Shown here: positions 22,601 through 34,400 of the stretch, one piece after another
How positions within the stretch are numbered: the first letter of the stretch is position 1
Layout of the letters: each line of letters starts with the position of its first letter
Assembly (NCBI RefSeq): GCF_027244095.1
Contig: NC_069657.1
Span: 398,770,898-398,834,897, forward strand
DNA from: Hemicordylus capensis
Taxonomy: Eukaryota; Chordata; Lepidosauria; Squamata; Cordylidae
Direction of reading: 5' to 3'
Length of the DNA stretch: 64,000 nucleotides
The notes under the pieces: model-generated
Databases searched by the model: none
The model's input: only the letters and a program-made list of their open reading frames with translations
Told to the model about the DNA's origin: nothing
Position numbers and translations under genes: made by a program

Positions 22601-25600
22601 GGGAAAAGTATGACTAACAAGCAGAGGGTTAGAACATAAGAACAGCCCTGCCGGATAAGGCCCATGGCCCATCTAGTCCAACTTCCTGTTTCACACAGTG
22701 GCCCACCAGATGATGCTGGAAGCCTACAGGCAGGAGTTGAGATGCCCTCTCTCCTGCTGTTATTCCCCTGGAACTGGTGTCCAGAGGCATCCTGCCTCTG
22801 AGCTGGAGGTGGCCTATAGCCCTCCAACTAGTAGCTGTCGACAGACCTCTTCTCCATGAAGTTATCCAAACCCCTCTTAAAGCCATCCAGGTTGTTGGCT
22901 GTCACCACATCTTGTGGCAGAGAATTCCACAAATTGATAATGCGTTGTGTGAAAAAGTGCTTCTGTTGGTTAGTCCTAAATTTCATGACAATCAATTTCA
23001 TGGGATGACCCCTGGTTCTGGTGTTATGTGAGAAGGAGAAAAAGTTGCCGGTTCAAATCCCCACTGGTACTATATCGGGCAGCAGCAATATAAGAAGATG
23101 CTGAAAGGCATCATCTCATACTGCGCGGGAGGAGGCAATGGTAAACCCCTCCTGTAACCTACCAAAGAAAACCACAGGGCTCTGTGGGTGTCAGGAATCG
23201 AAATCAACTTGACGGCACACTTCACCTTTACCTAGTTAATTCTAAACCATAAATATCTAAACTTGTCCTTTCATTTTACAATTCTGTAAAATAGCTAGGC
23301 CTAAATTTACTCAAAGACAAATGAATACAGAAGTTCTTCAAAAAGTTTGACCCTTGCTATAAAAATCAAAACAAGCAGTTTTGTGTAACCACGCAGGGAT
23401 TTAAAATTCTACTAGAAGAGAGTTGCTTTATTCTCCACTCACAACTAAGATGCAACTATTGTAGTATAGTACCATCTCATGGATAAAGTCCTCGAGTTAT
23501 GAACAAAGTTGTTTTTCACACTATTATTATTATTATTATTAGACAGTCACTAAATATAAAATGTAAAATAAATAAATAAATAGTAATAATTATTATCACT
23601 ACTGCTATTTGTGAAGTACCTAACACTAGCTGCTGTACTAAATGCATAAAAATATACAATGCCTATCCAATGGGGTTATGTTCTAATTTAGAAATAAAAA
23701 CTAAAAACAACTCAAAACTAGGAGAACTTCATTCGATACACCTGAAAGAAATAAAACCTTAAGGAATTTTCAAAAAATGATAAACTCAACTAATACCAGC
23801 TGGTAAAATGTTCCATATATAAAGAACAGTAGGATGGGGGGGGAGAGGAAATGACAGTAAGTAGAAGGAAACGTAGAGGCAACAAGATAAACAACAAAGC
23901 AGAAGACAAAAAAGCCAGGAGAGTTAAGAGAATGGATAAATGCAGTGAAGAGAAAGCACAAGTGGAGAAACATATTTATATGCAGAACAATGTGAGTGCA
24001 AAAAGCAACACAGGAAAAGAGAAGCTTAAAATGAGATCAATTTTTGAAAAACAGAATGATTTAACTGAAGATGGAACGTAAGAAGTTATTATGAGCATAA
24101 GTGTATAGCAAAGAAATTAGACATCAAATTAGACAGACATTGGAACATGAAACATTGTCCATTCATTAGCAACAGACATGACAGATTAATAAGAACAAAC
24201 AAGTTACTTTTTGGACTAGCCCCAAAGTAAAGATATATCCAGCAATACTTGCAAAAAGTCATATTCTCTTTGTATTCTTTTTGTAGTAGAATCTAAATAG
24301 AGGAACTTCTGTTTTTTCAGTTGACTCAGTTTTACTGGTGGCAACTACTGCTAGCATAGTCCTTCCTTAGCTCAGGAGCTAGCCTGATGTAGCTGAACAC
24401 GCAGGGCCAATCCTAAATCCCAGGTGGTAGACCCAATTGATAGACCATCCTGAAATCTTTCCTGGCTCCTTCTTCAAGGGCCTCTGGAAGACCATAAACT
24501 TTGGCGCCAGATTTTGACATCTGCCCAAGACAGCTTATTTGAGCAACAGTAAGTACTGAAGCTGCAGTCGTGTAGGGCACCACTAGCCTCTCAACCCAGA
24601 TAGAATGGAAACTGGAGCAGGAAAACAGTTCTTCCAAATTCACAAATTGGTAGAATCTAAGCACTATGAGCAACAGCTTAAAGTGTGCCTCCTATTGTAA
24701 CTTCATAGTTTTCACAGAATTTCATAGTTTCCTACACATAAATAATCTTTATGCGTCAGACAAAGTTGCAGAGTCTGACACCTCTAATATGACATTGTCT
24801 TTAAAAAAATTATTTTCTGAACTGCTAGCTTGTGCTTCACATCAAAAATCATTGTTTCAGGCAGTAAATTAACCATCGTATAAAGGATTCAAAATAATTA
24901 TTTCTTGGCCTAAGTGATTTTATTAGCCTGTCTTCTTGGGCTTCTGTTTTAGGTTTTGGTACCATATTGATTCAATAGCAACAGCTTTTCTTATCTAATC
25001 ATGTCTTTTCTATAATTGCTTTTCCATTTTGATAGATTATAATTACTGCACTACATGTTGTCAGCTGTGACTCATTCCTTTTAAAAGATCTGGATGTATT
25101 AAAAATTGGAATACCATTCTAATGACCAAACAATTCTCCAGGACACAGCTCCGATCAAGAACTTTTCATTTATTTGCCACTAAGACAATTACGTCTATTC
25201 ACAGATAAAAAGCACTCTCCTTTACAATAAAAGTGCAACTTATTTTCATCCTTAAGAGTTGGCTACTTTGTTCTTCTCATCCTAGAGATATCAGTAGTAC
25301 ACTGACATATTAACTGCTTAAAGTAATAGCCTAGATTTTCTATCTGAAGAGGGCCAAATTATCCCACCCTCAAGTAAAAAACTAAGACACTTATGGATCT
25401 CACAAAGCATTTGTTCCCATTCAGAAGAGAAAACAAGTGAATGTGAAGCGATTGAGAAGGTTGGTATTTTTATAAAAAGTTTATAGAGATACTTAAGGTA
25501 GCTTTCTAAGATATGCTTTTAAGCACCATTTATATCCCAACTGAAAATTTGAACCTAGAGTAGCATTATCAATTCTGTCAATTCCACATTTACACCTAAT

Positions 25601-27761
25601 TCAACAAATGTCAAAAAGCAATATAGGAGGTTAAGTGTATATATGTATGGAATAGTATTTATTGTAGTGTCTCTCTCCTTAAGTCTTTTAAACAACAGTC
25701 ATTAGCTGCCCTTACCTTCCAGATCAGATGAGATACAACCCTAATGAAATAAATTTACCATACAAAGCAAAAATAAACTACTACATCAAGAGTTGTGCAA
25801 AACAGCAATATGTGCTTTTTTTGAATAAATGTTCATTTTTCAATAAATGTGCAGTTTCAGAAAGTTTGGCTGGCAGGGACTTGTAGGTAAATGAGGATAA
25901 TTGGAGATACATAAAGACAGGAATATGACTGGCACAGGGCATGGAACAAATCCACTTCCTGAACACAGGAGTCTTTTTCAGTTACTGTCTTTATATTTTC
26001 AACAACAGTTCTGTGAATGTAAGAGGCTTATTGCAGGATTGGGGAAGGGGACAGATTGGGGCACAATAACAGCAGCCATGACAACCCCACTGAGAAAAAA
26101 TAATAGTCAGTCTTGTGAGAGATAAGTGTAGGACAATGCTCGGAAGTCTTGAAAGACTGAGAAAGAAGAGAAGACATATGCAGCCCTTTATCAGGGAAAG
26201 CAAAAGCACCACTGGTGAAGGATCCCTGTGGACTCAAAGAGAAGAGACTCATGGGAGAACAGCAACTATCTTAATGAAGTAACAATTACCACCTCTCGTC
26301 AAAGACTTTGCACTTTCCCAAGGAAGCTCCACCCCAGCTGTCATTCCAGATATACAAATAGTGACCATGGAAGCTGAACATGTAGTCATATATACTTTGT
26401 TTTAACTTAGTTTTTAATCTGTGTTTTATTGTAAACCACCCAGAGACTTGAGTTTTGGGTGGTATACAAATATGCTAAACAAACAAATAGCAAGCAAGCA
26501 AACAGCATGCAGCATGTGTGAAAGTATTCTATGAATTCTTCATATGTTCAACATGTTCAAAATCCTGAGAATCAGTCATATATATTACACACACACACAA
26601 AATATAAAGAAACCCTGGAAGCTAAACAACTGATACACACCTTAGAAAGTGACAAAAAGCCTTCACTGGAGAGCACCTCTTGAGCATTTCTGTCCATAAA
26701 CATGCAGCACATACAAGTCAGTTTGGGAAGTAAGTAGAGACTAGCAACATCGTAGGTCATGCAAACATTCTGAATATTGAGGATGGTACAAAGATACTCA
26801 GAGGTGGAATCTTCCAGTTCTGGAAATCCATATTTATGAGCCAAACTCAAGAAATCTAAGAGGACCTCCTCTTTCTCATCTCTCAATGTGGCACGGCCTG
26901 TGTAAATATATTTTAACAACATCGTAAAGGCCTCTGCAGTTGTATCTTGGAGAGGGATTTCTGCTTCAGGCTGTGATTCACGCATTCCGCCATATAACAA
27001 TGCTCTGTACAGATGTAGGGGGAAAAAGAGTCAAAAACTTGTAGAGTATATTTAGTTTATCTTGAAGCAAAGTTTATATTAGGGTATCATTATCAGAATG
27101 CATATTGCTTTTAGTGTAACTGACCCTCTACACTAGATTTCCCCAGAAATATATATTTAGCAGGAAACTGTATTTATAGAATGGGAAATTTTAAGGGGAC
27201 AGGATACACAGAGTTACCTTTGAAAAAAAGTAGCAAAATTGATAGAACTGCAGCTCCAAATACAAATGAGGAACAGTAACACATACATATATTTTATCCT
27301 AATTCCAAGTAGGATTCCCCCCCCCCGGGGGTGGAATGAATATTGCTATTTCTTCATCATATACATTATTTGGGATGCCTATGTAATGAAGGTCAAATAT
27401 GACAGCATAATATAGGAGTCTCTTCACAGTAACATTTGACATAAGTGTTCAAAAAGCTCACAGGCATTGAATAGATGACACTGGTTTGTTTTTAGTGACT
27501 TTCTATTTTATCTTGCTCACCCAGAAGGTATATCTGATAGCAAGTTATACTTCACCTGAAATACTGACACCTTGCTGCCAGAATCACTCTGTGCGCAGGA
27601 AAACGTTTCTTTTCCACTATAAAGGTAACATCGCTGTACTCTTCCCCATTCATTAGAACACCAACATGATCAGACAGAATGTGAACATGGTCAATTTCAC
27701 CTACTGCTGTGTAAGGACGGAGTGGGTGACTGTTACTCATCTTGTAGAAGAATGGTATATC
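18836..27761 (-). CDS. BTBD9: BTBD9, 5' coding part (residues 1-384 of about 612)
   Basis: Exons, in transcript order: 27761-27556, 27004-26641, 22502-22238, 21001-20782, 18955-18836; the ATG is at 27740-27738. All junctions have GT donors and AG acceptors and the phases join without a break. The 384 residues are nearly identical to mammalian BTBD9 as I remember it, starting MSNSHPLRPYTAVGE. Order: BTB/POZ domain about 25-130, BACK domain about 135-240, then the start of the first of two discoidin-like (F5/8 type C) domains from about 275. The family is a cytoplasmic BTB-BACK protein, a proposed substrate adaptor for a CUL3 ubiquitin ligase, tied to synaptic function, iron and dopamine biology and restless legs syndrome risk. 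The remaining exons, including the second discoidin domain, were not found in 1-18835 and must lie further left. One residue choice differs at the third exon start (Pro184 where human has Thr). Confidence 0.96.
19600..19623. repeat. CA microsatellite
   Basis: About 12 CA units directly at the left end of a Tigger-like element; it may have grown from the element's terminal CA. Confidence 0.8.
19622..20048. mobile_element. TcMar-Tigger-like non-autonomous DNA element, copy 1
   Basis: The left end GAGAACCTCGTTATTCGCAG and the right end AATAATGAGGTTCTCCTG are inverted copies. This is the same terminus type as 56064-56506. No transposase is seen. The left boundary merges with the CA repeat. Confidence 0.6.
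20782..21001 (-). CDS. BTBD9: BTBD9 fourth coding exon (residues 272-344)
   Basis: The acceptor is TTTTTTCCCTTTTAG and the donor is AG|GTAGGT. It encodes the start of the first discoidin-like domain (NIATMKYGAQVVKGELKSAL, GQPSIINHIRILLWDRDS). Confidence 0.95.
21744..21950. mobile_element. Fragment resembling a hAT-type MITE end
   Basis: TATGGATGTGCACAGAACC resembles the TAGGGATGTGC termini of the elements at 41236 and 62291, followed by GC-rich interior. The right end is not identified. Confidence 0.35.
22238..22502 (-). CDS. BTBD9: BTBD9 third coding exon (residues 184-271)
   Basis: The acceptor is TTTTCTCTTACTTTTTAG and the donor is A|GTAAGC. It encodes the rest of BACK (RDSFAAPEKDIFQALINWCK) and the linker SESRDMDLNYRGML. 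Joining to the next exon makes the codon A|TA, giving Ile in MLIPGEN (human MLIPEEN). Confidence 0.95.
22580..23233 (+). mobile_element. BovB-tailed tRNA-derived SINE, split by a CR1 tail, with intact 13-bp target duplication
   Basis: The left part 22580-22630 (TGGTGCAGTGGGG, GACTAACAAGCAGAGGGTT) joins the right part 23044-23233 (GCCGGTTCAAATCCC B box, GCATCATCTCATACTGCG, AACCACAGGGCTCTGTGG, tail ATCGAAATCAACTTGACGG). AGTTAATTCTAAA is repeated exactly at 22567-22579 and 23234-23246. Confidence 0.85.
22631..23043 (-). mobile_element. CR1 LINE 3' end inserted in the SINE
   Basis: A classic CR1 C-terminus and 3' UTR: the complement encodes LWNSLPQ-like sequence, then the 3' end near AGAACATAAGAACAGCCC. 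Only about 410 bp long, that is, strongly 5'-truncated. GTT flanks both sides. Confidence 0.85.
23250..26380. other. BTBD9 intron between exons 2 and 3, nothing recognised
   Basis: Contains an ATT microsatellite (about 23521-23541) and AAAT repeats (about 23570). The Lys-rich open stretch at 23851-24081 follows from A-richness. No supported gene. Confidence 0.4.
26385..26490 (+). mobile_element. L2-type 3' tail fragment
   Basis: TATTGTAAACCACCCAGAG, then TTGAGTTTTGGGTGGTATAC, ending in AAACAAACAAAT. This matches the 3' end plan of L2 elements. Confidence 0.6.
26641..27004 (-). CDS. BTBD9: BTBD9 second coding exon (residues 62-183)
   Basis: The acceptor is ...CTGTACAG and the donor is AAG|GTGTGT. 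The exon covers the rest of the BTB domain (ALLYGGMRESQPEAEIPLQD) and the start of BACK (SLAHKYGFPELEDSTSEYL, NIQNVCMTYDVASLY). No frame damage is seen. Confidence 0.96.
27556..27761 (-). CDS. BTBD9: BTBD9 first coding exon (residues 1-61)
   Basis: The acceptor follows a T-rich tract ending GTGTAG; 21 nt of 5' UTR precede the ATG at 27740. The exon ends after CAGTATTTCAG, donor GTGAAG, in the middle of the Arg62 codon. It encodes the N-terminal leader and the first strands of the BTB fold, including EKKRFPAHRVILAARCQYF. Confidence 0.95.
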
Positions 27762-28329
27762 CTACACCCATAAAAATAAAAAGCAAAAGTAACAGTAAAG
27801 AGATATTCACTTCTAAAGTTTATTAAAAGGTTTGCTGAAAATATTATATCAGCTAATCTCTCTCTCTCACACAGGTCATTTTGCTATACAAAACACCCAA
27901 TTAAATAAAAGCAACCAAGTATCAGAACATAATACTGCCAGTCTTATTGCTCCAAAATAAACAAGCCCTTACAAAACAAATTAGAAGGGAAATCATTATC
28001 TTGTAGGTTTTCTACACAGTCAACACACTAATTATAATATTCTGTACAAGTTGAAATTGATTCAGTAACCAGGGCAGATCGATGAAGATCCATAGAGCAG
28101 AGCTCAAATTAAGTACTGAAATCTACACCGAGTGTTCATCCATAATTAATTAGAATATGAGCATTTATGACTTATTCTCATAGAAGTCTGATTAACACTC
28201 AAAAGACTGAGATCATAGTGATTTTCAGTATTAATATAGGAAGCCTTTTACAGGCCCATATCTACACAGGGGCCAAAAGGGGCCCGCCCCCAATAAATTA
28301 TTTCCTGGCCCCATAACAGCAGCCCGGGG

Positions 28330-28745
28330 CGGCGGCGGCGGGGGGCGGCAACTTACTGATAGCGTCGCAATTGTCGTCTTGGTCCCCCGCCCCCACCGCG
28401 CTGGAGGAGTAGAGGAACCGAGGAAGAGGGGAGGCGGCGGCTGCCTAAAGGAGGAGAGGAGGGGGGCGGGAAGTGGAAAACGAGATGAGACAAGCAATAC
28501 CTCCCTCCTTCTCTGCTTCTTATTGGCTGTGTGCAAGCTCAGGAGGACTGACAAGTCAGCCAAAGGAAACGCCTGGAGGAGAGCCTGTCAGTCAGCCTCA
28601 GCCTGCCCACCTTTCAGCCAATGATAAGCAAAGGAGGAGGGACTCTGGGAGAGAGAGGTGGGTCTGGGAACGGATAAAGGGACCCTTCCATACACGAGGT
28701 ATTTGTGCCGCCGGGAATCAACGGTGGGTAGGCGGACCGTTCTAA
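28330..28745 (-). promoter_or_regulatory. BTBD9: Probable BTBD9 promoter, CpG-rich, with non-coding exon 1
   Basis: A GC-rich, CpG-rich block lies 0.6-1 kb upstream of the first coding exon. On the minus strand CTATCA|GTAAGTTGCC at 28357 is a strong splice donor, so a non-coding exon 1 could end at 28357. CCAAT boxes occur as ATTGG at 28522-28526 and CCAAT at 28618-28622; no TATA box is seen. The assignment rests on position and composition only; part of the GC-rich tract may be repeat-derived. An alternative minus-strand donor (CCAG|GTACTT near 30.67 kb) would instead place the first exon beside the SAYSD1 promoter. Confidence 0.5.
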
Positions 28746-28919
28746 GAGTAATATAGCAATGAAATATATGTACTTACATAGTAGAGATGAATCTGAACTT
28801 TAATTCAATGGCCAATTTACTTTAGGGCTGTCTCTAGCTTTTGCTAGGCCCAGGGCCAGAATAGTTTCAGCAGCCTGTACTACTATGAGTCAATAGTGGA
28901 TACTTTAAAAAAAAAAAGG

Positions 28920-29325
28920 CGTATGCAAACCAATCTTTATTTTTTCAAGAAACAGCATACACATAATTAAGTAATCACAGAAATGTCAGTTACACTCCAG
29001 ATAGGTGGACAGTGGTATACAAATTGTCTATTGTAACAGAGGAAATGAACTTATACAAAGGTTTATAGTAAGTAGCAAATAGTGAAAAGAAGTGGGGGGG
29101 AGCAGTTTCACACCTATCTCTTAATTAGGACAAAGTACCTTTCCATAAGCTTACTTGATTGGCAAGGGGATAGCAACCATTGGGTACCTTGTTTACATAC
29201 TGTATAAAAGAATGCCAAGTTACCATAAATTGATCTTCTTTGTCAGACTGTTGATTAATTTTCTTTGATGAGTAAGCTTTTCTGAAAGAGTAGTTTGCCA
29301 AACCCAGCCACCCCACTACTTTGTT
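28920..29325 (-). mobile_element. Possible L1-like LINE 3' fragment
   Basis: The minus strand encodes FMVTWHSFIQYVNKVP, reminiscent of the L1 C-terminus (W-x-PF-x-Y), followed by a 3' UTR-like stretch. Weak but position-consistent. Confidence 0.35.
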
Positions 29326-29390
29326 TCACAGCTAAAAATAAGGATTTCAATTTCCTTTTTCTCCTGCAGTCACTACCCCACACAACTTGA

Positions 29391-29610
29391 GAGCCAGCTG
29401 GTGTAGTGGTGAAAGTGTTGGATGAGAACTGGAGAAACTTGAATTCATATCTTTCCCTATTCAGCCATAAAGCTCATTGGGTGACCTTAGGCCAGATACT
29501 CTCTCATATCCTAACCTGGTTCACAGGACTCTTGTCAGAATAAAAGTAGAGAGAAAAAACCATGTACACTGTCCTGAGCAACTTGAAGAAAATATATGTA
29601 CATGTGTGCA
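29391..29610 (+). mobile_element. tRNA-derived SINE (GAGCCAG type), diverged
   Basis: GAGCCAGCTGGTGTAGTGG, ACTTGAATTCATATC (degraded B box) and TATTCAGCCATAAAGC follow the family order seen at 54591 and 61543. Confidence 0.7.
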
Positions 29611-30619
29611 CATAACATGTGTGTACTTATGTTGACATTTAGCCACATGTCCTCTAATAGAATCATTGTGTGCAAAGCTATGTATGACCCAACAGAGGAA
29701 AAAGCCACCTACTTGCAATATTTTGGAATATAATCCACCAATTTGATTTTAAGCCAGACAGCAGAATGGCATACATAGAATTACCATAGAGGATTTTTTT
29801 AAAAGGATTTAAGGATAAGCAAGTATTTTAAAGGCAGAGAAAAGAAGCTTTTTAAAAAAAAAAAATTCCCTCCCCATCATCTGATTTGCAAAGTCTTATT
29901 TTGAAGCAAGTATTTAAAAAAGAAAAAGAGACCACAAAATCATGTATTGGGGCCAGGATATACTTAATGCTCAGTTTCACACATTGTACCACTTTGTAAA
30001 GGGCAAAGTCACTTTCAAGAATTGGAGGCTACTTTATTCCACTGCAAGCTTATAAAATATGTAAAAGATCTATGTATGAACTATTTTTATAAGCACTGAA
30101 CCAAGTAAAATAGCCACTAACTGTCTTATGAGAGCCATATTGGGGTAGATAACCATTTGCTCATACTTTGTTTTGTAAACTGCTTTGGGAACCTTTTTGC
30201 TTAAAAGTGGTATATATATTTTGAATACAGTAATAATAAAGCAAAGGGAAGAAATCCAATCAGACCATTTTAGAACTGATTGATTGATTAAGTGGGGTCA
30301 AGTTGGTATAGGAATTTTCACCCTCCTTTCTCCATCCCCCTCAACAGAATTGTGAGGGCCAGAGAACCTTTTCTTAAACGTTTTGTTATGCATAGCATTT
30401 TGAGATTATGTTGTTGTTGAAAAGTCATGTTGAAAAGTCATGCATATAAATATATATTTAACAACGAGGTCAAGATACAAAGACAAACAAAAAGCAGACG
30501 AAGTTAAAGCCAGCAAATAATTAATCTAGCACCCACTGCTACAAATAGCCACCATATGGTAAACAAAAAACAGAAAGAAAGAGCAGCATACCAGTTTTGC
30601 TAGAAATCCAGAATGATTA

Positions 30620-31480
30620 TTTAAATGTACGCGGGCCACCCCGGCGCTTTCCCACGCCCCCGGAAGTACCTGGTTTATTCTCCCTCTCCCTGGACTATAC
30701 CATAGGAGAAATTGGGCTTACTATTAAGGTGGGGCAAAGAAGGGGACGGTGATAAAGACGTGCTGCTGAACCCCAGTCTCACCGCCCTTCTGAGGCGCGC
30801 CTCTCAACGCTGGCCGTAAAAACTCTTGAGGCAGCCCGAATAACGGGCTTTGCAAGCAGGAAAGAAGCCTCAGGGGAGGCTGATACGACTCCCAGAAGAA
30901 GCAGCAATTTCTTCAGGGCAAGTGCGTGCGAAGCCGGGAGTGGCTCCTCCTCCCCCGTTCCGAGGACGACTCCCCCTTCCGGAGCAACTCTCTCCAGCCT
31001 GGGGAAGTCTAGGGCAGCCGTTCTGAAGACGGTGTCCGCCCGGTGGCAGCAAAGCGAGCGCCACTGACTGGGCAGCTGTCGCCGTGCTGCCGCCTGGCAG
31101 AGGCCGCTCCGTTGTCTCCTCAATCATGGAGCAGAGACTGGCCGAGTTCCGGGCTGCCCGCCGCCGCGCCCCCGGCAGCAACAATCCACCTCGCGCCACC
31201 ACGAACCCGCCTGGGGAGGCTGCAGCTCCAGCGGCGGAGCAGGACCCAAGCAGCCAGGCCCGGCCCCAGACGGAGGTGGGTGAGCTGCTGACGCGCGCGA
31301 GGGTGCCCCGCCGCCGCCGAGGAAGCCAAAGACGGCCCCGCCTCACTAGGCAGCCGGCGTGAGCCTGACGGGGCATAAGAAGCGTGCGCCGCCCGACTCA
31401 GAGCCGCCTCCAGTTTGTGTTTGGGGAGGCTGCTACTAGCTCTTTTCTGCCAGCGTCTTGTGGGGAGCTTTCGCTAAGCG
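30620..31480 (+). promoter_or_regulatory. SAYSD1: SAYSD1 CpG-island promoter
   Basis: CpG density is high from about 30.62 to 31.48 kb, spanning the region upstream of and around the SAYSD1 start codon. ETS-type cores (CCGGAAGT near 30.66 kb; CTTCCGG near 30.97 kb) are typical of TATA-less housekeeping promoters. No TATA box was seen. The longer open frames on either strand here follow from GC composition and match nothing I know. Confidence 0.7.
31126..31275 (+). CDS. SAYSD1: SAYSD1 coding exon 1 (residues 1-50)
   Basis: The ATG lies in a CpG island. The first 13 residues, rich in Arg and Ala, match the family; the rest is a low-complexity Pro/Ala/Gln linker. The exon ends ...ACGGAG|GTGGGTGAG. 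Confidence 0.9.
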
Positions 31481-34400
31481 GCTGCTGACGGTCAACTGAT
31501 ACCGGTGCCTGAGAGCGCTGCCTTTCCAGCCTCGGTGCTCCCTCTTGCAAGTCCAGTCAACTTCTCACTGCCCGCCCCCCCCAAGCCCAAACGCCTTTCC
31601 TTTCCTCCTCCACTTTCCTCTTCTCCGTCCTGCATTCAGTAGAATCAAGTTAATGTTGATGATGAAATATGCTAGTTCAGGTTACGGGGCGGAGAAGATA
31701 GCCTCGCGATGCATATTATTGGACTTTTCCACCCCGCAAAAAGAACCCGCCTCTGCGTATAGATAGCTGCCATGTCAGGAAAAAGTTGCTCTATTTATTA
31801 AAATATTACATAGATTTACATGCTACCTTTCTTCGATCATGAAGCTCAAGACAGCTTACAAGGGGATTCGCAGGTGGTCCCTGGCCGTGCTTTGGGACCA
31901 CAAGCCAAACTTGCTCTTCGACGTACTGTTTTTCTTAGTGAATATTTTTATGAGCATAAAGTTCTCCCATTATGAAGTTGCACAATCCAGGAAAAGCGGG
32001 TGTGTGTCTAAACTAGTTTGCTCACCCTTGGGAATCCTGCTGGTCTCCCTCTTCCTACATCTGAAAGATTTGGTAGTTTCTTCAGCTCTATTATATCTTC
32101 TTTGAGACTTCATAAACTTTAAATGAATTATACTTATTTTATGTTGCCTTTCTTCCAAGATGCTCAGAGTACTGTATGTGGAGCTATCTCATCTTTATCT
32201 TCACACCAACCATGTGAAGTAGGTTAGACTATATACAGGTGAAACTCGGAAAATTAGAATATTGTGCAAAAGTCCATTAATTTCAGTAATGCAAATTAAA
32301 AGGTGAAACTGATATATGAGACAGACGCATTACATGCAAAGCGAGATAAGTCAAGCCTTAATTTGTTATAATTGTGATGGCATACAACTCATGAAAACCC
32401 CAAATCCACAATCCCAGAAAATTAGAATATTACATGGAACCAAGAAGACAAGGATTGAAGAATAGAACAATATCGGACCTCTGAAAAGTATAAGCATGCA
32501 TATGTATTCAGTACTTGGTTTGGGCCCCTTTTGCAGCAATTACTGCCTCAATGCGGCGTGGCATGGATGCTATCAGCCTGTGGCACTGATGAGGTATTAT
32601 GGAAGACTAGGGTGCTTCATTAGCGGCCTTCAGCAATTCTGCATTGTTTGGTCTCATGTCTCTCATCCTTCTCTTGGCAATGCCCCATAGATTCTCTATG
32701 GGGTCAGGTCAGGCGAGTTTGCTGGCCAATCAAGCACAGTACACTGTATACTTCTCGGAGGTCCGATATTGTTCTATTCTACAATCCTTGTCTTCTTGGT
32801 TCCATGTAATATTCTAATTTTCTGGGATTGTGGATTTGGGGTTTTCATGAGCTGTACGCCATGATCATCACAATTATAACAAATTAAGGCTTGACTTATC
32901 TCGCTTTGCATGTAATGCGTCTGTCTCATATATCAGTTTCACCTTTTAATTTGCATTACTGAAATTAATGGACTTTGGCACGATATTCTAATTTTCCGAG
33001 TTTCACCTGTAGTGACTTCAAAATGAGCTGCATGGCCAAGTACAGATTTGAACCCAGGTTTTTCTGGTCAAAATCCAGTACGCTATCCTGACTAAGTACT
33101 ATTGATATCAATGAGACAAGTTAGTCATGATTAAATTAAGTCCTTTTCATTTCAATGGCTAACATTATGGGTCCTCAAGGAGCTGGTGTCCCTGCATTGA
33201 AGACTTCTTGCGAACTCACAGACCACCTTTTGTTGGAGGACTGCGGAGAACGTCAGCCACTAGGATGTAATCATGACTTAGACTGGATGTTACACATGAG
33301 TGATATTAACATATCTATCCCATGTGTGAAAATTTGTATTTAATTTATTATTTTCAGATTTGTAGACTGCTCCAAGCTTCTGTCTCTGGGAAGTTTGCAC
33401 CAGCCATATGCTGCTATTTTAATGAGCTTTCTGCTCTTGCTGCATTTTCCTCAGTAATTCAGTACGTGTGCACGTACATAAGATTCTTCATTGTTTTGTA
33501 TTTGATAAATGCTGAATAGTCTCAGTGCTGATCCATATGGAATCATTTATTTATTTATTTATTCGATTTCTATACCGCCCTTCCAAAAATGGCTCAGGGC
33601 AGTTTACACAGAGAAATAACAAATAAATAATAAATAAGATGGATCCCTATCCCCAAAGGGCTCACAATCTAAAAAGAAACATAAGATAGACACCAGCAAC
33701 AGTCACTGGAAGTACTGTGCTGGGAGTGGATAGGGTCCCTATCCACCCATCATGAGGTGTATCCTTTCATTCTTATTTATTTCTAAATTTAATCACTATC
33801 ATATTTTTCTGTGAGACCTATGATCATCCTTGGTGGTGTTAGGAACAGAGACATAGAGGTGCCATGAACTGGGAATACTGGGAGTTGGGTGCAGCAGCAG
33901 CGAAACAATGTGTCACTCCCAGGAGCCTCCCCTACCTGTGTGAGAAGCGCAGATGTGCTGCTGAGAGCTGCGGAGCCAGCAAGCCTGAAACCCTTTGGGG
34001 TAAACATAATATCTAAGCTAGAGTTTGTAAAAATACATTGAGTCTTGAAGATGGAAAGTCTGACTCCTGTTCTAAATACAAGGGGTGCACTCCAGAACAC
34101 CATTGGGGCTGGAGTAATCCATGACAGGTATCTTTCCAACCACCTTTTGAGACCCTCTAAGGGAGGAAGTTCTGTAATCTCTCTGTAGCTTATTATTATT
34201 AATTATTATTATTATTACATTTATATCCCGCTCTTCCTCCAAGGAGCCCAGAGCGGTGTACTACATACTTGAGTTTCTCTTTCACAACAACCCTGTGAAG
34301 TAGGTTAGGCTGAGAGAGAAGTGACTGGCCCGGAGTCACCCAGCTAGTTTCATGGCTGAATGGGGATTTGAACTCGGTCTTCCCGGTCCTAGTCCATCTA

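Noticed and set aside
23044-23070. B-box GGTTCAAATCCCC suggesting a tRNA gene
   Set aside because: Part of the BovB-tailed SINE with its own target duplication.
23851-24081. Lys/Arg-rich 76-codon frame
   Set aside because: Produced by A-rich sequence; no family resemblance.
28473-28745. Open frames in the CpG-rich block near BTBD9
   Set aside because: GC-rich DNA has few stops on both strands; no conserved protein recognised.
30280-30325. Short BovB-like tail (TTAAGTGGGGTCAAGTTGGT)
   Set aside because: Only about 25 bp match the BovB 3' end; too short to claim.
30779-31376. Long minus-strand frames over the SAYSD1 CpG island
   Set aside because: Composition effect; they overlap the SAYSD1 first exon in antisense.
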